NCBI GenBank assembly: GCA_012270525.1
Contig: JAAXIE010000093.1
Span: 1 to 6,981, forward strand
Source of the DNA: Dehalococcoidia bacterium
GTDB lineage: Bacteria; Chloroflexota; Dehalococcoidia; UBA3495; JAAXIE01
Reading direction: 5' to 3'
Length of the DNA: 6,981 bases
Shown here: positions 1 to 5,342 of the stretch, piece after piece
How the letters are laid out: the number at the start of each line of letters is the position of its first letter
Numbering within the stretch: the first letter of the stretch is position 1
Notes under the pieces: model-generated
What the model saw: only the letters and a program-made list of their open reading frames with translations
Databases searched by the model: none
Told to the model about the DNA's origin: nothing
Position numbers and translations under genes: made by a program

Positions 1-189
1 GTCACTATGTTGGTCGATCGTGTCATCATTGGCCCTCTGTACACCCTCGTCGTTCTAGCCCTACGGCGTCGCCCAGCGACACGAACTCGACTAAGGGCTC
101 AATAGCGCTCCAGCTCCCGAATATGAAACTGTGCCTATCCGTCAGGCCAACTCTCGCCAGTGCCCTGCCTTAGGGCCCGCTTAGGACGT
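1..189. other. Gene-free flank downstream of the collagen-like gene
   Basis: I see no convincing gene here. One plus-strand frame is open from the window edge to a TAG at 103-105 and contains a short hydrophobic stretch (IIGPLYTLVVLAL). It is too short and has no SD before its ATG at 7, so it may be chance or the tail of a gene outside the window. A small inverted repeat, GCCCT-gcctt-AGGGC at 162-176, lies 14-28 nt past the collagen-like stop codon in the minus direction. It could help end that transcript, but it has only 5 bp and no U-run. Confidence 0.4.
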
Positions 190-969
190 TTACTGGCCCC
201 CGATGGTGCTACATCCAGCAACGAAGAACACGTCCTCGGCCACTGCGCTCCATATGTAGTTCACGCACATATAGGTGTAGTCCCAAACCTGCTGTCGCGG
301 AGACAAGGATACCTCGTATAGCTGCCCATCCCTTGTCGAGTTGTACCGCTCGACATTGGAATACCGGGCCGCCACATCCGATCCTCCGAAGAGTTCTTGA
401 GCCCCATAGCCATCGTCAATGCTGACTACTATCCCCTCGGCGTTGTAGCTCCTGGGTAACATCACACGGAAAGTAGCCTCTACATCCCGCCCAGAGATTT
501 GTGGGCCGTTGATCCACCAAATCAGGCCACCACCGCCCGCACCTTCACTAGTCCCCCGTTCGCCCTGCGGTCCCGGCACCCCCACCTCCCCGCGCTCTCC
601 TTGTGATCCTACTGGCCCTTGTGGACCTCGTAGGCCCTGCGCCCCAACCTCGCCCTGTGGGCCAGGTTCCCCTTGCCGTCCCTGGGGGCCAGCTTCTCCT
701 TGGGTGCCTTGTGGCCCAGTTTCACCCCGGGGACCTTCTGGTCCGGGTTCTCCTTGAATGCCTTGTGGGCCCGCGTTCCCTCGCGCGCCCTCTGGCCCGA
801 CACCTCCGGCCGGGCCTTGAATCCCTTGAGGTCCGCTCTCGCCTTGAGGTCCCGGTGCCCCTGCTTCTCCCTGCGGACCAGCCGGTCCGGGAGGCCCCGC
901 GGGACCGGGTGGGCCTTCGCAGGCCAAGGACAGCAGCAGTATGGGCAGCAACAGTAGAATGAAGCGCAT
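190..969 (-). CDS. Collagen-like (Gly-X-Y) repeat lipoprotein
   Basis: Predicted secreted lipoprotein of 259 aa with a collagen-like stalk. Residues 1-17 ([17 protein letters not shown]) form a type II signal peptide with lipobox LSLAC, so Cys17 should be lipidated and hold the protein on the outer face of the membrane. Residues 19 to about 141 are roughly 41 uninterrupted Gly-X-Y triplets rich in GPQ, GEP, GPA and GER, with no Gly breaks, so a trimeric triple helix is expected. The C-terminal domain of about 118 aa starts after a GAGGGG hinge. It is rich in aromatic residues and beta-prone, with two cysteines (C235, C253) that could form a disulfide; I do not recognise it. The frame is open to an upstream ATG at 1017, but the ATG at 969 is chosen because it begins the signal peptide and follows GAGGGGG (984-978) at 8 nt. 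The repeat DNA is low-complexity and prone to slippage. Surface adhesion or structure is inference. Confidence 0.88.
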   Translation of the reverse strand: MRFILLLLPILLLSLACEGPPGPAGPPGPAGPQGEAGAPGPQGESGPQGIQGPAGGVGPEGARGNAGPQGIQGEPGPEGPRGETGPQGTQGEAGPQGRQGEPGPQGEVGAQGLRGPQGPVGSQGERGEVGVPGPQGERGTSEGAGGGGLIWWINGPQISGRDVEATFRVMLPRSYNAEGIVVSIDDGYGAQELFGGSDVAARYSNVERYNSTRDGQLYEVSLSPRQQVWDYTYMCVNYIWSAVAEDVFFVAGCSTIGGQ

Positions 970-1005
970 AGAAGGTGCCCCCTCGAGACAGGATGGTCTT
1001 GGGCT

Positions 1006-1103
1006 GCCTCTGCACAAAGCGGGCCGGTTCCACGCGGCCCCGAGAGGGCATAGATGCCCTCATCCCAAACCGCGCGGCTGGGCCGTATGCCTTGTGCAGA
1101 GGC
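1006..1103 (-). promoter_or_regulatory. Structured leader element upstream of the collagen-like gene
   Basis: A perfect 12-bp inverted repeat, GCCTCTGCACAA (1006-1017) and TTGTGCAGAGGC (1092-1103), closes a 98-nt element. Inside are three smaller hairpins: GGGCCG/CGGCCC (1021-1026 with 1035-1040), GAGGGCAT/ATGCCCTC (1044-1051 with 1054-1061, an 18-bp near-continuous palindrome), and CGGC/GCCG (1075-1078 with 1082-1085). Read as minus-strand RNA this is a closed multi-branch fold ending 36 nt before the ATG at 969. The SD lies just outside it. The predicted transcript start coincides with the first base of the outer stem. It may be an RNA control element, a 5' stabilising structure, or a small palindromic insertion. 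The pairings are visible; the function is inferred. Confidence 0.5.
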
Positions 1104-1109
1104 GTCACG

Positions 1110-1118
1110 AGTATACCA
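1110..1118 (-). promoter_or_regulatory. Extended -10 promoter for the collagen-like gene
   Basis: On the minus strand the sequence TGG-TATACT gives an extended -10 box (TGn plus 5 of 6 matches to TATAAT). No good -35 sits 16-18 bp upstream, which extended -10 promoters tolerate. Transcription would start near 1103 and give a leader of about 134 nt. A short inverted repeat AGTAT/ATACT (1110-1114 with 1120-1124) overlaps the box and could be an operator. Confidence 0.4.
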
Positions 1119-1136
1119 GATACTGACACATCCCCG

Positions 1137-1165
1137 TTGACACACCCCGCCCTCCGTCCTACCCT
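1137..1165 (+). promoter_or_regulatory. Possible sigma70 promoter reading into the palindrome array
   Basis: A perfect -35 TTGACA (1137-1142) is followed after 17 bp by TACCCT (1160-1165), which keeps the three best-conserved -10 positions (T, A and final T). Transcription would start near 1172 and run through the repeat array. No credible gene starts within the next 650 bp, so the product, if any, would be non-coding or a very long leader. The -10 is weak. Confidence 0.3.
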
Positions 1166-1338
1166 GATCACAGGCTGGGGACCGACCCCGTCAGGTCGCC
1201 CCAGCCCTTTCATTTGCCGATCCGAGGAGACGCTGTTGGAAGGAACCGGTCATCAGAGGCCCACCCAGTGGGCCATCCTCGCATCACCCCCACCATCCCA
1301 TCAATCGGAACGCTTCCCAGCCCAACTCCCTAGCTGGA

Positions 1339-1377
1339 CCAGCTACGTTCATCGGAACGCTGTTCCGACCATGCCGC
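1339..1377 (+). repeat. Long imperfect repeat copy 1 (partner at 1501-1541)
   Basis: The segment starts CCAGCTACG, passes through the palindrome TCGGAACGCT-GTTCCG and ends CCATGCCGC. The partner at 1501-1541 has the same order: CCAGCTACG, TCGGAACGCT, a one-base insertion, GTTCCG, then CCACGCCGC. The copies differ mainly in the 4-5 bases before the palindrome and at a few single positions. They are 162 bp apart, three times the array period, which argues for an ancestral tandem duplication. Confidence 0.6.
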
Positions 1378-1500
1378 AGCAATTTGTATCTGAGAGCGGT
1401 CAATTTCGGAACAATCGGAACACTTTCACATACGAAAAACTTTTCTCAGCTGCACGCGTGTTCCGATTCAGCTTCGGAAACCACTTCCGCGTTTCCGCCC

Positions 1501-1541
1501 CCAGCTACGAGTCCTCGGAACGCTTGTTCCGGCCACGCCGC
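1501..1541 (+). repeat. Long imperfect repeat copy 2 (partner at 1339-1377)
   Basis: This is the second copy of the repeat at 1339-1377. Its palindrome has a 4-bp centre (CGGAAC-gctt-GTTCCG) where copy 1 has 3 bp. It is the last clear unit of the array, about 145 bp before the promoter of the ABM/DUF971 operon. Confidence 0.6.
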
Positions 1542-1675
1542 TTGCCACGTCGGGGGGAGCGTCACCACGCACGTACAGACCAGGCCACCAGCCCCGAAGG
1601 GAGCAAGTTAGGGGTGGAGTTCCTCCCAGTTCGAAATGAGGCCCTCCCGCCACCTCCGTGCTGCCTTCCTCTCAG

Positions 1676-1704
1676 TTGACGCCCAAGGGACGGCAGCTTA
1701 GAAT
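1676..1704 (+). promoter_or_regulatory. Strong sigma70-type promoter for the ABM/DUF971 operon
   Basis: TTGACG (1676-1681, 5 of 6 consensus) is followed after exactly 17 bp by TAGAAT (1699-1704, 5 of 6). It faces the ABM-fold gene. Transcription would start near 1711, leaving a leader of about 154 nt. Confidence 0.55.
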
Positions 1705-1710
1705 CGAAGT

Positions 1711-1864
1711 ACGGCAAGTTACGGGGAAGTCTCCCTGAGTTCTGCCCCAACCTGTGCAGGACAGCACAGAACTTCCCACCTCGAGGCGTAGCTAGGCCGC
1801 TTCCCGCAGCACCCGCCCGGAACCCGGCAAGCCATGCCGGGGAGCTTGATGCCAGGAGGCCGTG
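1711..1864 (+). promoter_or_regulatory. Long hairpin-rich leader of the ABM/DUF971 operon
   Basis: The leader holds overlapping, partly exclusive pairings. GGGAAGT (1724-1730) can pair with ACTTCCC (1771-1777). AGTTCTG (1738-1744) can pair with CAGAACT (1767-1773). CTGTGC (1752-1757) can pair with GCACAG (1764-1769), and CCTG-TG-CAGG (1751-1760) folds on itself. Closer to the gene, CCCGGCA-agcca-TGCCGGG (1823-1841) is a perfect 7-bp GC-rich hairpin. The SD AGGAGG (1854-1859) follows 12 nt later. No U-run follows any hairpin, so simple intrinsic termination is not evident. Attenuation or protein binding is inference. Confidence 0.4.
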
Positions 1865-2167
1865 ATGCATTTGAGAGTTGTTTGGGGCAAAATCCGAAGG
1901 GGCAGGTGGGACGAGTACAAGCAGTGGTACATGGACAACGTGATCCCCGCCACCGAGGGGGCGCCAGGCCTGCGTGGCCGCCGCCTCTCCCGCAGCGTGG
2001 ACGACCCCGACGAGGGTATCTCCGTCACCTTCTGGGACACCGAGGCCGACATGCAGGCCTATGAGCACAGCGAGAAGCGCCAGGAGATCTCCCGCTCCGC
2101 TGAGCACCTCTACGCCGGCGAGTACTGGATTCGCCACTTCGAGGTTGAGTACTCCGACGACAAGTAG
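1865..2167 (+). CDS. ABM-fold (dimeric alpha/beta barrel) protein
   Basis: Small protein of 100 aa resembling the antibiotic-biosynthesis-monooxygenase (ABM) and stress-responsive alpha/beta-barrel families. The N-terminal strand (MHLRVVWGKI) is followed by a helix carrying W-x-EYKQWY. Next come the family-typical 'pGLRGRRL' strand, a 'GISVTFWDTEADMQAY' strand-helix element (residues about 50-66), and a final strand (YWIRHFEVEY). Members are cytosolic dimers; some are cofactor-free oxygenases, some bind heme, and many have no known activity. I see no residue that decides among these. The frame also opens with a GTG at 1862, but that is only 2 nt from AGGAGG (1854-1859); the ATG at 1865 has a 5-nt gap and is preferred. 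It is 38 nt ahead of the DUF971 gene and likely cotranscribed with it. Confidence 0.8.
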   Translation: MHLRVVWGKIRRGRWDEYKQWYMDNVIPATEGAPGLRGRRLSRSVDDPDEGISVTFWDTEADMQAYEHSEKRQEISRSAEHLYAGEYWIRHFEVEYSDDK

Positions 2168-2205
2168 ACTGCCATACGAAGCAGCACCCTCAGGGAGGGC
2201 GTAAG

Positions 2206-2529
2206 TTGCCCGATTCGGTTGCACCACAGAGCGTTGAGTTGGCGGAGAAGTCGGTCCGCATCTTGTGGGACGACGGCCACCAGAGCGTCTACCCCCACCG
2301 GTTTCTCCGCCTCGCCTGCCCCTGCGCCAGTTGCATCGACGAGATGACTCGTGAGGCCCGCCTGGACCCAGCCACCGTGTCGCAAGACGTGCGGGCCGAC
2401 GACTACATGGCGGTGGGCAGCTACGCCCTCCAGTTTCTCTTCACCGACGCCCACTATACGGGCATCTACACATTCGAGCTTCTCCGGGAAATCTGCACCT
2501 GTCGCCAGTGCTGGGAAAGCCGCGCCTAA
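2206..2529 (+). CDS. Stand-alone DUF971 protein (GBBH-like N-terminal domain)
   Basis: Protein of 107 aa matching the DUF971 family, the domain that forms the N-terminus of gamma-butyrobetaine hydroxylase. Visible family marks are W21-D-D-G-H, L34-R-x-x-CPCASC (C38, C40, C43), DEMTRE, VGSYALQF (70-77), the D81-A-H83-x-T-G-I-Y strand, and L-R-E-I-C at the end. In the hydroxylase the C-x-C-x-x-C set plus a later His binds structural zinc; C38/C40/C43 and H83 fit that. A second C-x-C-x-x-C (C97, C99, C102) lies at the C-terminus, giving six cysteines in two matching sets. There is no dioxygenase domain, so catalysis is not expected; a metal-binding accessory role is plausible, and such proteins are sometimes linked to Fe-S assembly. 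The start is TTG at 2206, supported by AGGGAGGG (2192-2199) 6 nt upstream. Confidence 0.85.
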   Translation: MPDSVAPQSVELAEKSVRILWDDGHQSVYPHRFLRLACPCASCIDEMTREARLDPATVSQDVRADDYMAVGSYALQFLFTDAHYTGIYTFELLREICTCRQCWESRA

Positions 2530-2587
2530 GACCTGGCCCGCACCCGCGACAATCAACCCAGCAGACCGCCTCATCCCTCACCGCAAC

Positions 2588-2603
2588 CACGACTTATGTC
2601 GTG
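2588..2603. terminator. Hairpin between convergent genes
   Basis: CACGAC-ttat-GTCGTG is a perfect 6-bp stem with a 4-nt loop. It lies between the DUF971 stop (2529) and the stop of the convergent CoA-transferase gene (2651). The position suits a two-way terminator, but neither strand has a U-run after it, so this is a weak call. I see nothing else in 2530-2650. Confidence 0.3.
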
Positions 2604-2650
2604 CTGTCCGCAGCTACGAGCAACCGTGCTCTCCACCACCAGCCCGCACC

Positions 2651-3862
2651 CTAAAGGGCCCCATCCCGCTCCAGGGACGCTATCTCGTCCTCTGAGCAGC
2701 CCAGCAACTCCGACAATACCGAGTGCGTATGCTGCCCCAGCAGAGGTGCGGACTCGAATCTCTCCTCCTGCCCCAGCTTTATGGGATTGCCCGGCATCTC
2801 GTACCGCCCAGCCACCGGGTGGTCGGCATGCACCACCATGTTGCGGTGCAGCACCTGCGGGTCACGCAGGGCTTGACCGACGTCGTTTATCGGCGCGATA
2901 GGCAGCAAGTCGCCCATCAACTCCATCCATTCGTCGGCGGTCTTGGCCGAGAAGCCCTGCTGCAAGACCTCCCTCAACTCCGGCCAGTGCTTCTGGCGCG
3001 ACTCCATCGTGACGAACCGCCGGTCCTCCCTCAGCACCTCCATCCCCTCCACGTTGGCTGCCAGCGTGTCCGCCAGAACTTCATAGAACTTTTGCGTGGC
3101 GCAGTGCACCTGCAGGTAGCGGCCGTCCCCACTCAGGAAGGCCCCGTTGGGCAGGTTTGCCGACTGGGTGGACCCCCCACGCTTGGGTACGTTCCCCGAC
3201 CCCAGATACACCTCCGACAGGTGCCCCTGGAAGCTTACGTTCACGTCCAACAGGCTGAGGTCGAGATAAAGACCACGTCCCGTCCGCTCCCTCGCCCACA
3301 AGGCCGACAGCAGACCCACCGCAGCCCCGTAGCCCCCGCCGATGTCCACCACGGCGAACCCCATCACTGAGGGCGGACCGTCAGGGTCGCCGGTGACGCT
3401 CATGCCACCGCTCAACGCTTGCGCCACCGAGTCGAAGGCCGGACGCTGGTGGTACGGGCCATCCTGCCCGAAGCCGGAGATGGACCCACAGATGATCGAT
3501 GGGTTGTACTCCAGCAACGCCTCATGGTCGACGCCCAGACGCTTGGTGACCCCAGGACGGAAGTTGTCGATTACAACATCGGACACCGCAGCCAACCGGT
3601 AGAAGACCTCCCGGCCCTTGGCATTGCGCAAGTCCAGCGTCATGCTCTTCTTGTTCCGGTTGAACGTCATGAAGTACAGACTCTCGCCAGCAGGGTAGTT
3701 GGTGCCCATCCGGCGCGAGGCGTCACCCGCCCCGGGGATCTCAATCTTGATGACCTCGGCACCCATGTCCGCCAGCAACCGCGTGGCCATGGGCCCAGCG
3801 AGAGCTTGAGTAAGATCGAGGACGCGCACCCCTTCCAAGGGGGGCGTGGGCAACGCATCCAT
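2651..3862 (-). CDS. CaiB/BaiF family (class III) CoA-transferase
   Basis: Enzyme of 403 aa, the usual family length, that moves CoA from an acyl-CoA donor to a carboxylic acid through an aspartyl-CoA thioester. The N-terminus has the hallmark LEGVRVLDLTQALAGPMATR (9-28), then LLADMGAEVIKIE (29-41), FNRNKKSMTLDL (67-78), DVVIDNFRPG (95-104), and GSISGFGQDGPY (126-137). The catalytic aspartate is most likely D173 in VVDIGGGYGAA. The linker and small domain follow, with GDGRYLQVHC and the late AP-I-N-D motif (around 320). Family members form interlocked cytosolic dimers. The ATG overlaps the MmgE/PrpD stop by one base (TGATG), so translation is probably coupled. The substrate cannot be read from sequence; the partner suggests a di- or tricarboxylic or hydroxy acid. 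CaiB itself is not implied. Confidence 0.92.
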   Translation of the reverse strand: MDALPTPPLEGVRVLDLTQALAGPMATRLLADMGAEVIKIEIPGAGDASRRMGTNYPAGESLYFMTFNRNKKSMTLDLRNAKGREVFYRLAAVSDVVIDNFRPGVTKRLGVDHEALLEYNPSIICGSISGFGQDGPYHQRPAFDSVAQALSGGMSVTGDPDGPPSVMGFAVVDIGGGYGAAVGLLSALWARERTGRGLYLDLSLLDVNVSFQGHLSEVYLGSGNVPKRGGSTQSANLPNGAFLSGDGRYLQVHCATQKFYEVLADTLAANVEGMEVLREDRRFVTMESRQKHWPELREVLQQGFSAKTADEWMELMGDLLPIAPINDVGQALRDPQVLHRNMVVHADHPVAGRYEMPGNPIKLGQEERFESAPLLGQHTHSVLSELLGCSEDEIASLERDGAL

Positions 3863-5247
3863 CAGTCGCCGGTCAGCCAGTCCAGCTCTCGCACGTCATC
3901 AAGCTGGTCGAGGGAGTGGACAGCCGCAATGATCTCCGCCTGCCGGCCCTCCGAGATGACGGGGCTGGTGATCAGGCGAAACTTGTCTTCCAACTGGCCC
4001 CAGGAAAGCGGGTTCTCCGGCTCGCCAAGGGGATACTCCACGTCGGAACGAAGGGTGCGACCGTCGGTGGTGTCCACCTCCACCCAAGCAGGCCACTGGC
4101 GTGGATACACTGCATCGAGGGCAGGGTCGTGCACCGACTCCACCCTGGCCATCAGCCCCCTCACATCATCGCGAGCGATGACCTGGTCTGTATATTCTTC
4201 CAGAGACGCCCGGCCACACACCGCGGCCACGGCTATGGCATAGGGAACGCTGAATTGCGCATCCACCACGCTACGGGGCTTCTCCTTGTACCCCGGCGGG
4301 TCAGAGACGATGGGGAACCCAGCCGACAGCATCCCGACACGCACATGGTCGATTCCCTCGTGTTGCAGACCATGTTCGCTGCGAATGGCCAGCATACAAT
4401 CGATGGGGCCCTGGTTGTACCTGCAGCAGGCATGGGGCTTGATGGCCGCCCGCGTGATGTAGAACCGCTCTCCCAGCGACTCGGTGAGACGCGAAGGCTC
4501 GGCATCGTCGGAGTAACCCGACAACGTGCCGTGCACCCCTTCAAGAATGGTGTCGGGTCCAACGAATCCCTGCCCCGCCAGAGTGGCAGCAATGATGCCG
4601 GAGTGAGCGGCCCAACCCGGATGCATACGCTTGGTCCAAGCCCCTCCCGCCAGGAACTCCAGGGAGCCCGCCGCTTGGCTCCCCGCGATGCCTATGGCCG
4701 AGGCCGTAGCCCTGGCATCCAGACCCAGCAGGCGAGACGACACCAGTGCAGCCCCAAATGTGCCACACGTGCCTGTCGGGTGGAACCCACGAGCATAATG
4801 CGACTTGGGATCCAGGGCGTAACCCAAGCGTATCGTGAAGTCGTAGCCAGCGACCATTGCAGCAAGGAAAGATGTCCCGCTGACCCGCCCCATATGGGCG
4901 CATGCGAAAGCAGCCGGGAACGTGGGCACGCCCGGATGTACCGACGCCTCGTTGTTCACATCGTCCATCTCAAGGCTATGGGCCGCGGTGCCATTAGCCA
5001 AGGCTGCATATTCCGGCGACAGGCGATGCGAGGTGCCTGCAACCGGCGCGACGGCAGGGCTGTTGAGTCGCCCCAATGCATCCACCATCGTCACCGCCGA
5101 AGGCGTGATGGATCCCCGTATGGCCACTCCCAGATAGTCCAGGCAGAAGTACTTGGCCCGGTCCACCACCTCCGGTGGCAACTGCTCGTAGTCCAGTTGG
5201 GAATAGAAGCTGGCCAGTCTGCTTGTGAGCCCTTCCTGAGAAGCCAC
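3862..5247 (-). CDS. MmgE/PrpD family protein (2-methylcitrate dehydratase-like)
   Basis: Protein of 461 aa in the family of 2-methylcitrate dehydratase, iminodisuccinate epimerase and cis-aconitate decarboxylase. Marks, numbered from the chosen start: LPPEVVDRAKYFCLDYLGVAIRG near the N-terminus, NGTAAHSLEMDD (85-96), VHPG (103-106), GFHPTGTCGTFGAA (154-167), WTKRMHPGWAAHSG (204-217), KPHACCRYNQGPID (270-283) and DAQFSVPYA (329-337). These form the known active-site cleft. In members I recall, the fifth block usually reads TH where this one reads NQ, so the exact reaction is open. The start is GTG at 5247 because AGGAGGG (5258-5252) sits 4-5 nt upstream and LTSRLASF fits the usual N-terminus. 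The frame runs open to a TTG at 5334, but those starts lie at or upstream of the predicted transcript start. The gene is first in a two-gene operon with the CoA-transferase. Confidence 0.88.
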   Translation of the reverse strand: MASQEGLTSRLASFYSQLDYEQLPPEVVDRAKYFCLDYLGVAIRGSITPSAVTMVDALGRLNSPAVAPVAGTSHRLSPEYAALANGTAAHSLEMDDVNNEASVHPGVPTFPAAFACAHMGRVSGTSFLAAMVAGYDFTIRLGYALDPKSHYARGFHPTGTCGTFGAALVSSRLLGLDARATASAIGIAGSQAAGSLEFLAGGAWTKRMHPGWAAHSGIIAATLAGQGFVGPDTILEGVHGTLSGYSDDAEPSRLTESLGERFYITRAAIKPHACCRYNQGPIDCMLAIRSEHGLQHEGIDHVRVGMLSAGFPIVSDPPGYKEKPRSVVDAQFSVPYAIAVAAVCGRASLEEYTDQVIARDDVRGLMARVESVHDPALDAVYPRQWPAWVEVDTTDGRTLRSDVEYPLGEPENPLSWGQLEDKFRLITSPVISEGRQAEIIAAVHSLDQLDDVRELDWLTGD

Positions 5248-5253
5248 TGTTCC

Positions 5254-5291
5254 CTCCTGCAACCGGTCCAACGGCAGGAGATGCTCCTGCC
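5254..5291 (-). promoter_or_regulatory. Leader hairpin that can switch to cover the MmgE/PrpD ribosome site
   Basis: On the minus strand GGCAGGAG (5291-5284) pairs perfectly with CTCCTGCC (5280-5273) across a 3-nt loop, an 8-bp hairpin. The same CTCCTGC can instead pair over 7 bp with GCAGGAG (5260-5254), which contains the SD of the GTG start at 5247. The two folds exclude each other: one leaves the ribosome site free, the other buries it. The predicted transcript start (about 5299) puts the whole switch inside the leader. The pairing is seen; regulation is inferred. Confidence 0.45.
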
Positions 5292-5305
5292 ACCTGGTCC
5301 GGGCC

Positions 5306-5334
5306 ATTCTATGCACCGAGCCCATCCGGGGCAA
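5306..5334 (-). promoter_or_regulatory. Sigma70-type promoter for the MmgE/PrpD-CaiB operon
   Basis: On the minus strand TTGCCC (5334-5329) and TAGAAT (5311-5306) are separated by 17 bp. The -10 matches 5 of 6 and the -35 matches 4 of 6. Transcription would begin near 5299, about 50 nt before the GTG start at 5247, which supports that start over the upstream ones. Confidence 0.5.
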
Positions 5335-5342
5335 GGTTGCCC
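5329..5342. promoter_or_regulatory. Palindrome shared by two divergent promoters
   Basis: GGGCAA-gg-TTGCCC is a perfect 6+6 inverted repeat. Each arm is the -35 box of one of the two divergent promoters. A regulator dimer here would control both units together; no regulator gene is present in the window. Confidence 0.45.

Larger units (their letters stand above)
1290..1545. repeat. Decayed ~54-bp tandem array of CGGAAC/GTTCCG palindromes
   Basis: Eight exact copies of CGGAAC or its complement GTTCCG lie in 226 bp: forward at 1306, 1353, 1407, 1416 and 1516; reverse at 1362, 1460 and 1526. They form five clusters whose left edges (about 1305, 1352, 1406, 1460, 1515) are 47, 54, 54 and 55 bp apart. 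Two clusters are perfect palindromes, TCGGAACGCTGTTCCGA (1352-1368) and CGGAACGCTTGTTCCG (1516-1531). One is a direct repeat (TCGGAACAA then TCGGAACAC, 1406-1423) and one is the inverse order, TTCCGA-N7-TCGGAA (1461-1479). A second word, CAGCTACG or CAGCTGCACG, precedes the clusters at 1340, 1448 and 1502, in step with the same period. The middle (about 1378-1450) is AT-rich for this window. Operator array, iteron-like site or palindromic element are all possible. Confidence 0.65.

Noticed and set aside
1..105. Plus-strand partial gene tail encoding a short hydrophobic segment
   Set aside because: Only 34 codons are visible and there is no motif or SD. It cannot be told from chance without the sequence to the left.
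1006..1103. tRNA or tRNA-like gene from the cloverleaf look
   Set aside because: The closing stem is 12 bp. No T-loop GTTCGAATC-type signal, 7-bp acceptor or plausible anticodon arm can be placed on either strand.
1516..1531. SOS (LexA) box, since GAAC-N4-GTTC fits the Gram-positive type
   Set aside because: The sister palindrome at 1352-1368 has a 3-bp centre, other units are direct or inverted pairs, and the adjacent genes are not DNA-damage genes. One match is not enough.
1290..1545. CRISPR array
   Set aside because: The common words are only 16-17 bp, differ between units, and change orientation. There are no cas genes, and the spacings are not uniform enough.
975..1679. A 234-codon plus-strand frame across the palindrome array
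   Set aside because: The product is Ser/Pro/Arg-rich with no recognisable motif, the start has no SD, and the frame is crossed by the palindromic repeats. It is better explained as non-coding DNA.
1562..2227. A 221-codon minus-strand frame
   Set aside because: It is antisense to the ABM-fold gene, which has a strong SD, promoter and family pattern. The hydrophobic stretch is a by-product of the opposite strand's codons.
5248..5334. Longer MmgE/PrpD starts (TTG 5334, ATG 5325, ATG 5307)
   Set aside because: They lack good SD sites, overlap the predicted promoter, and add residues before the usual family N-terminus. GTG 5247 has an ideal SD.
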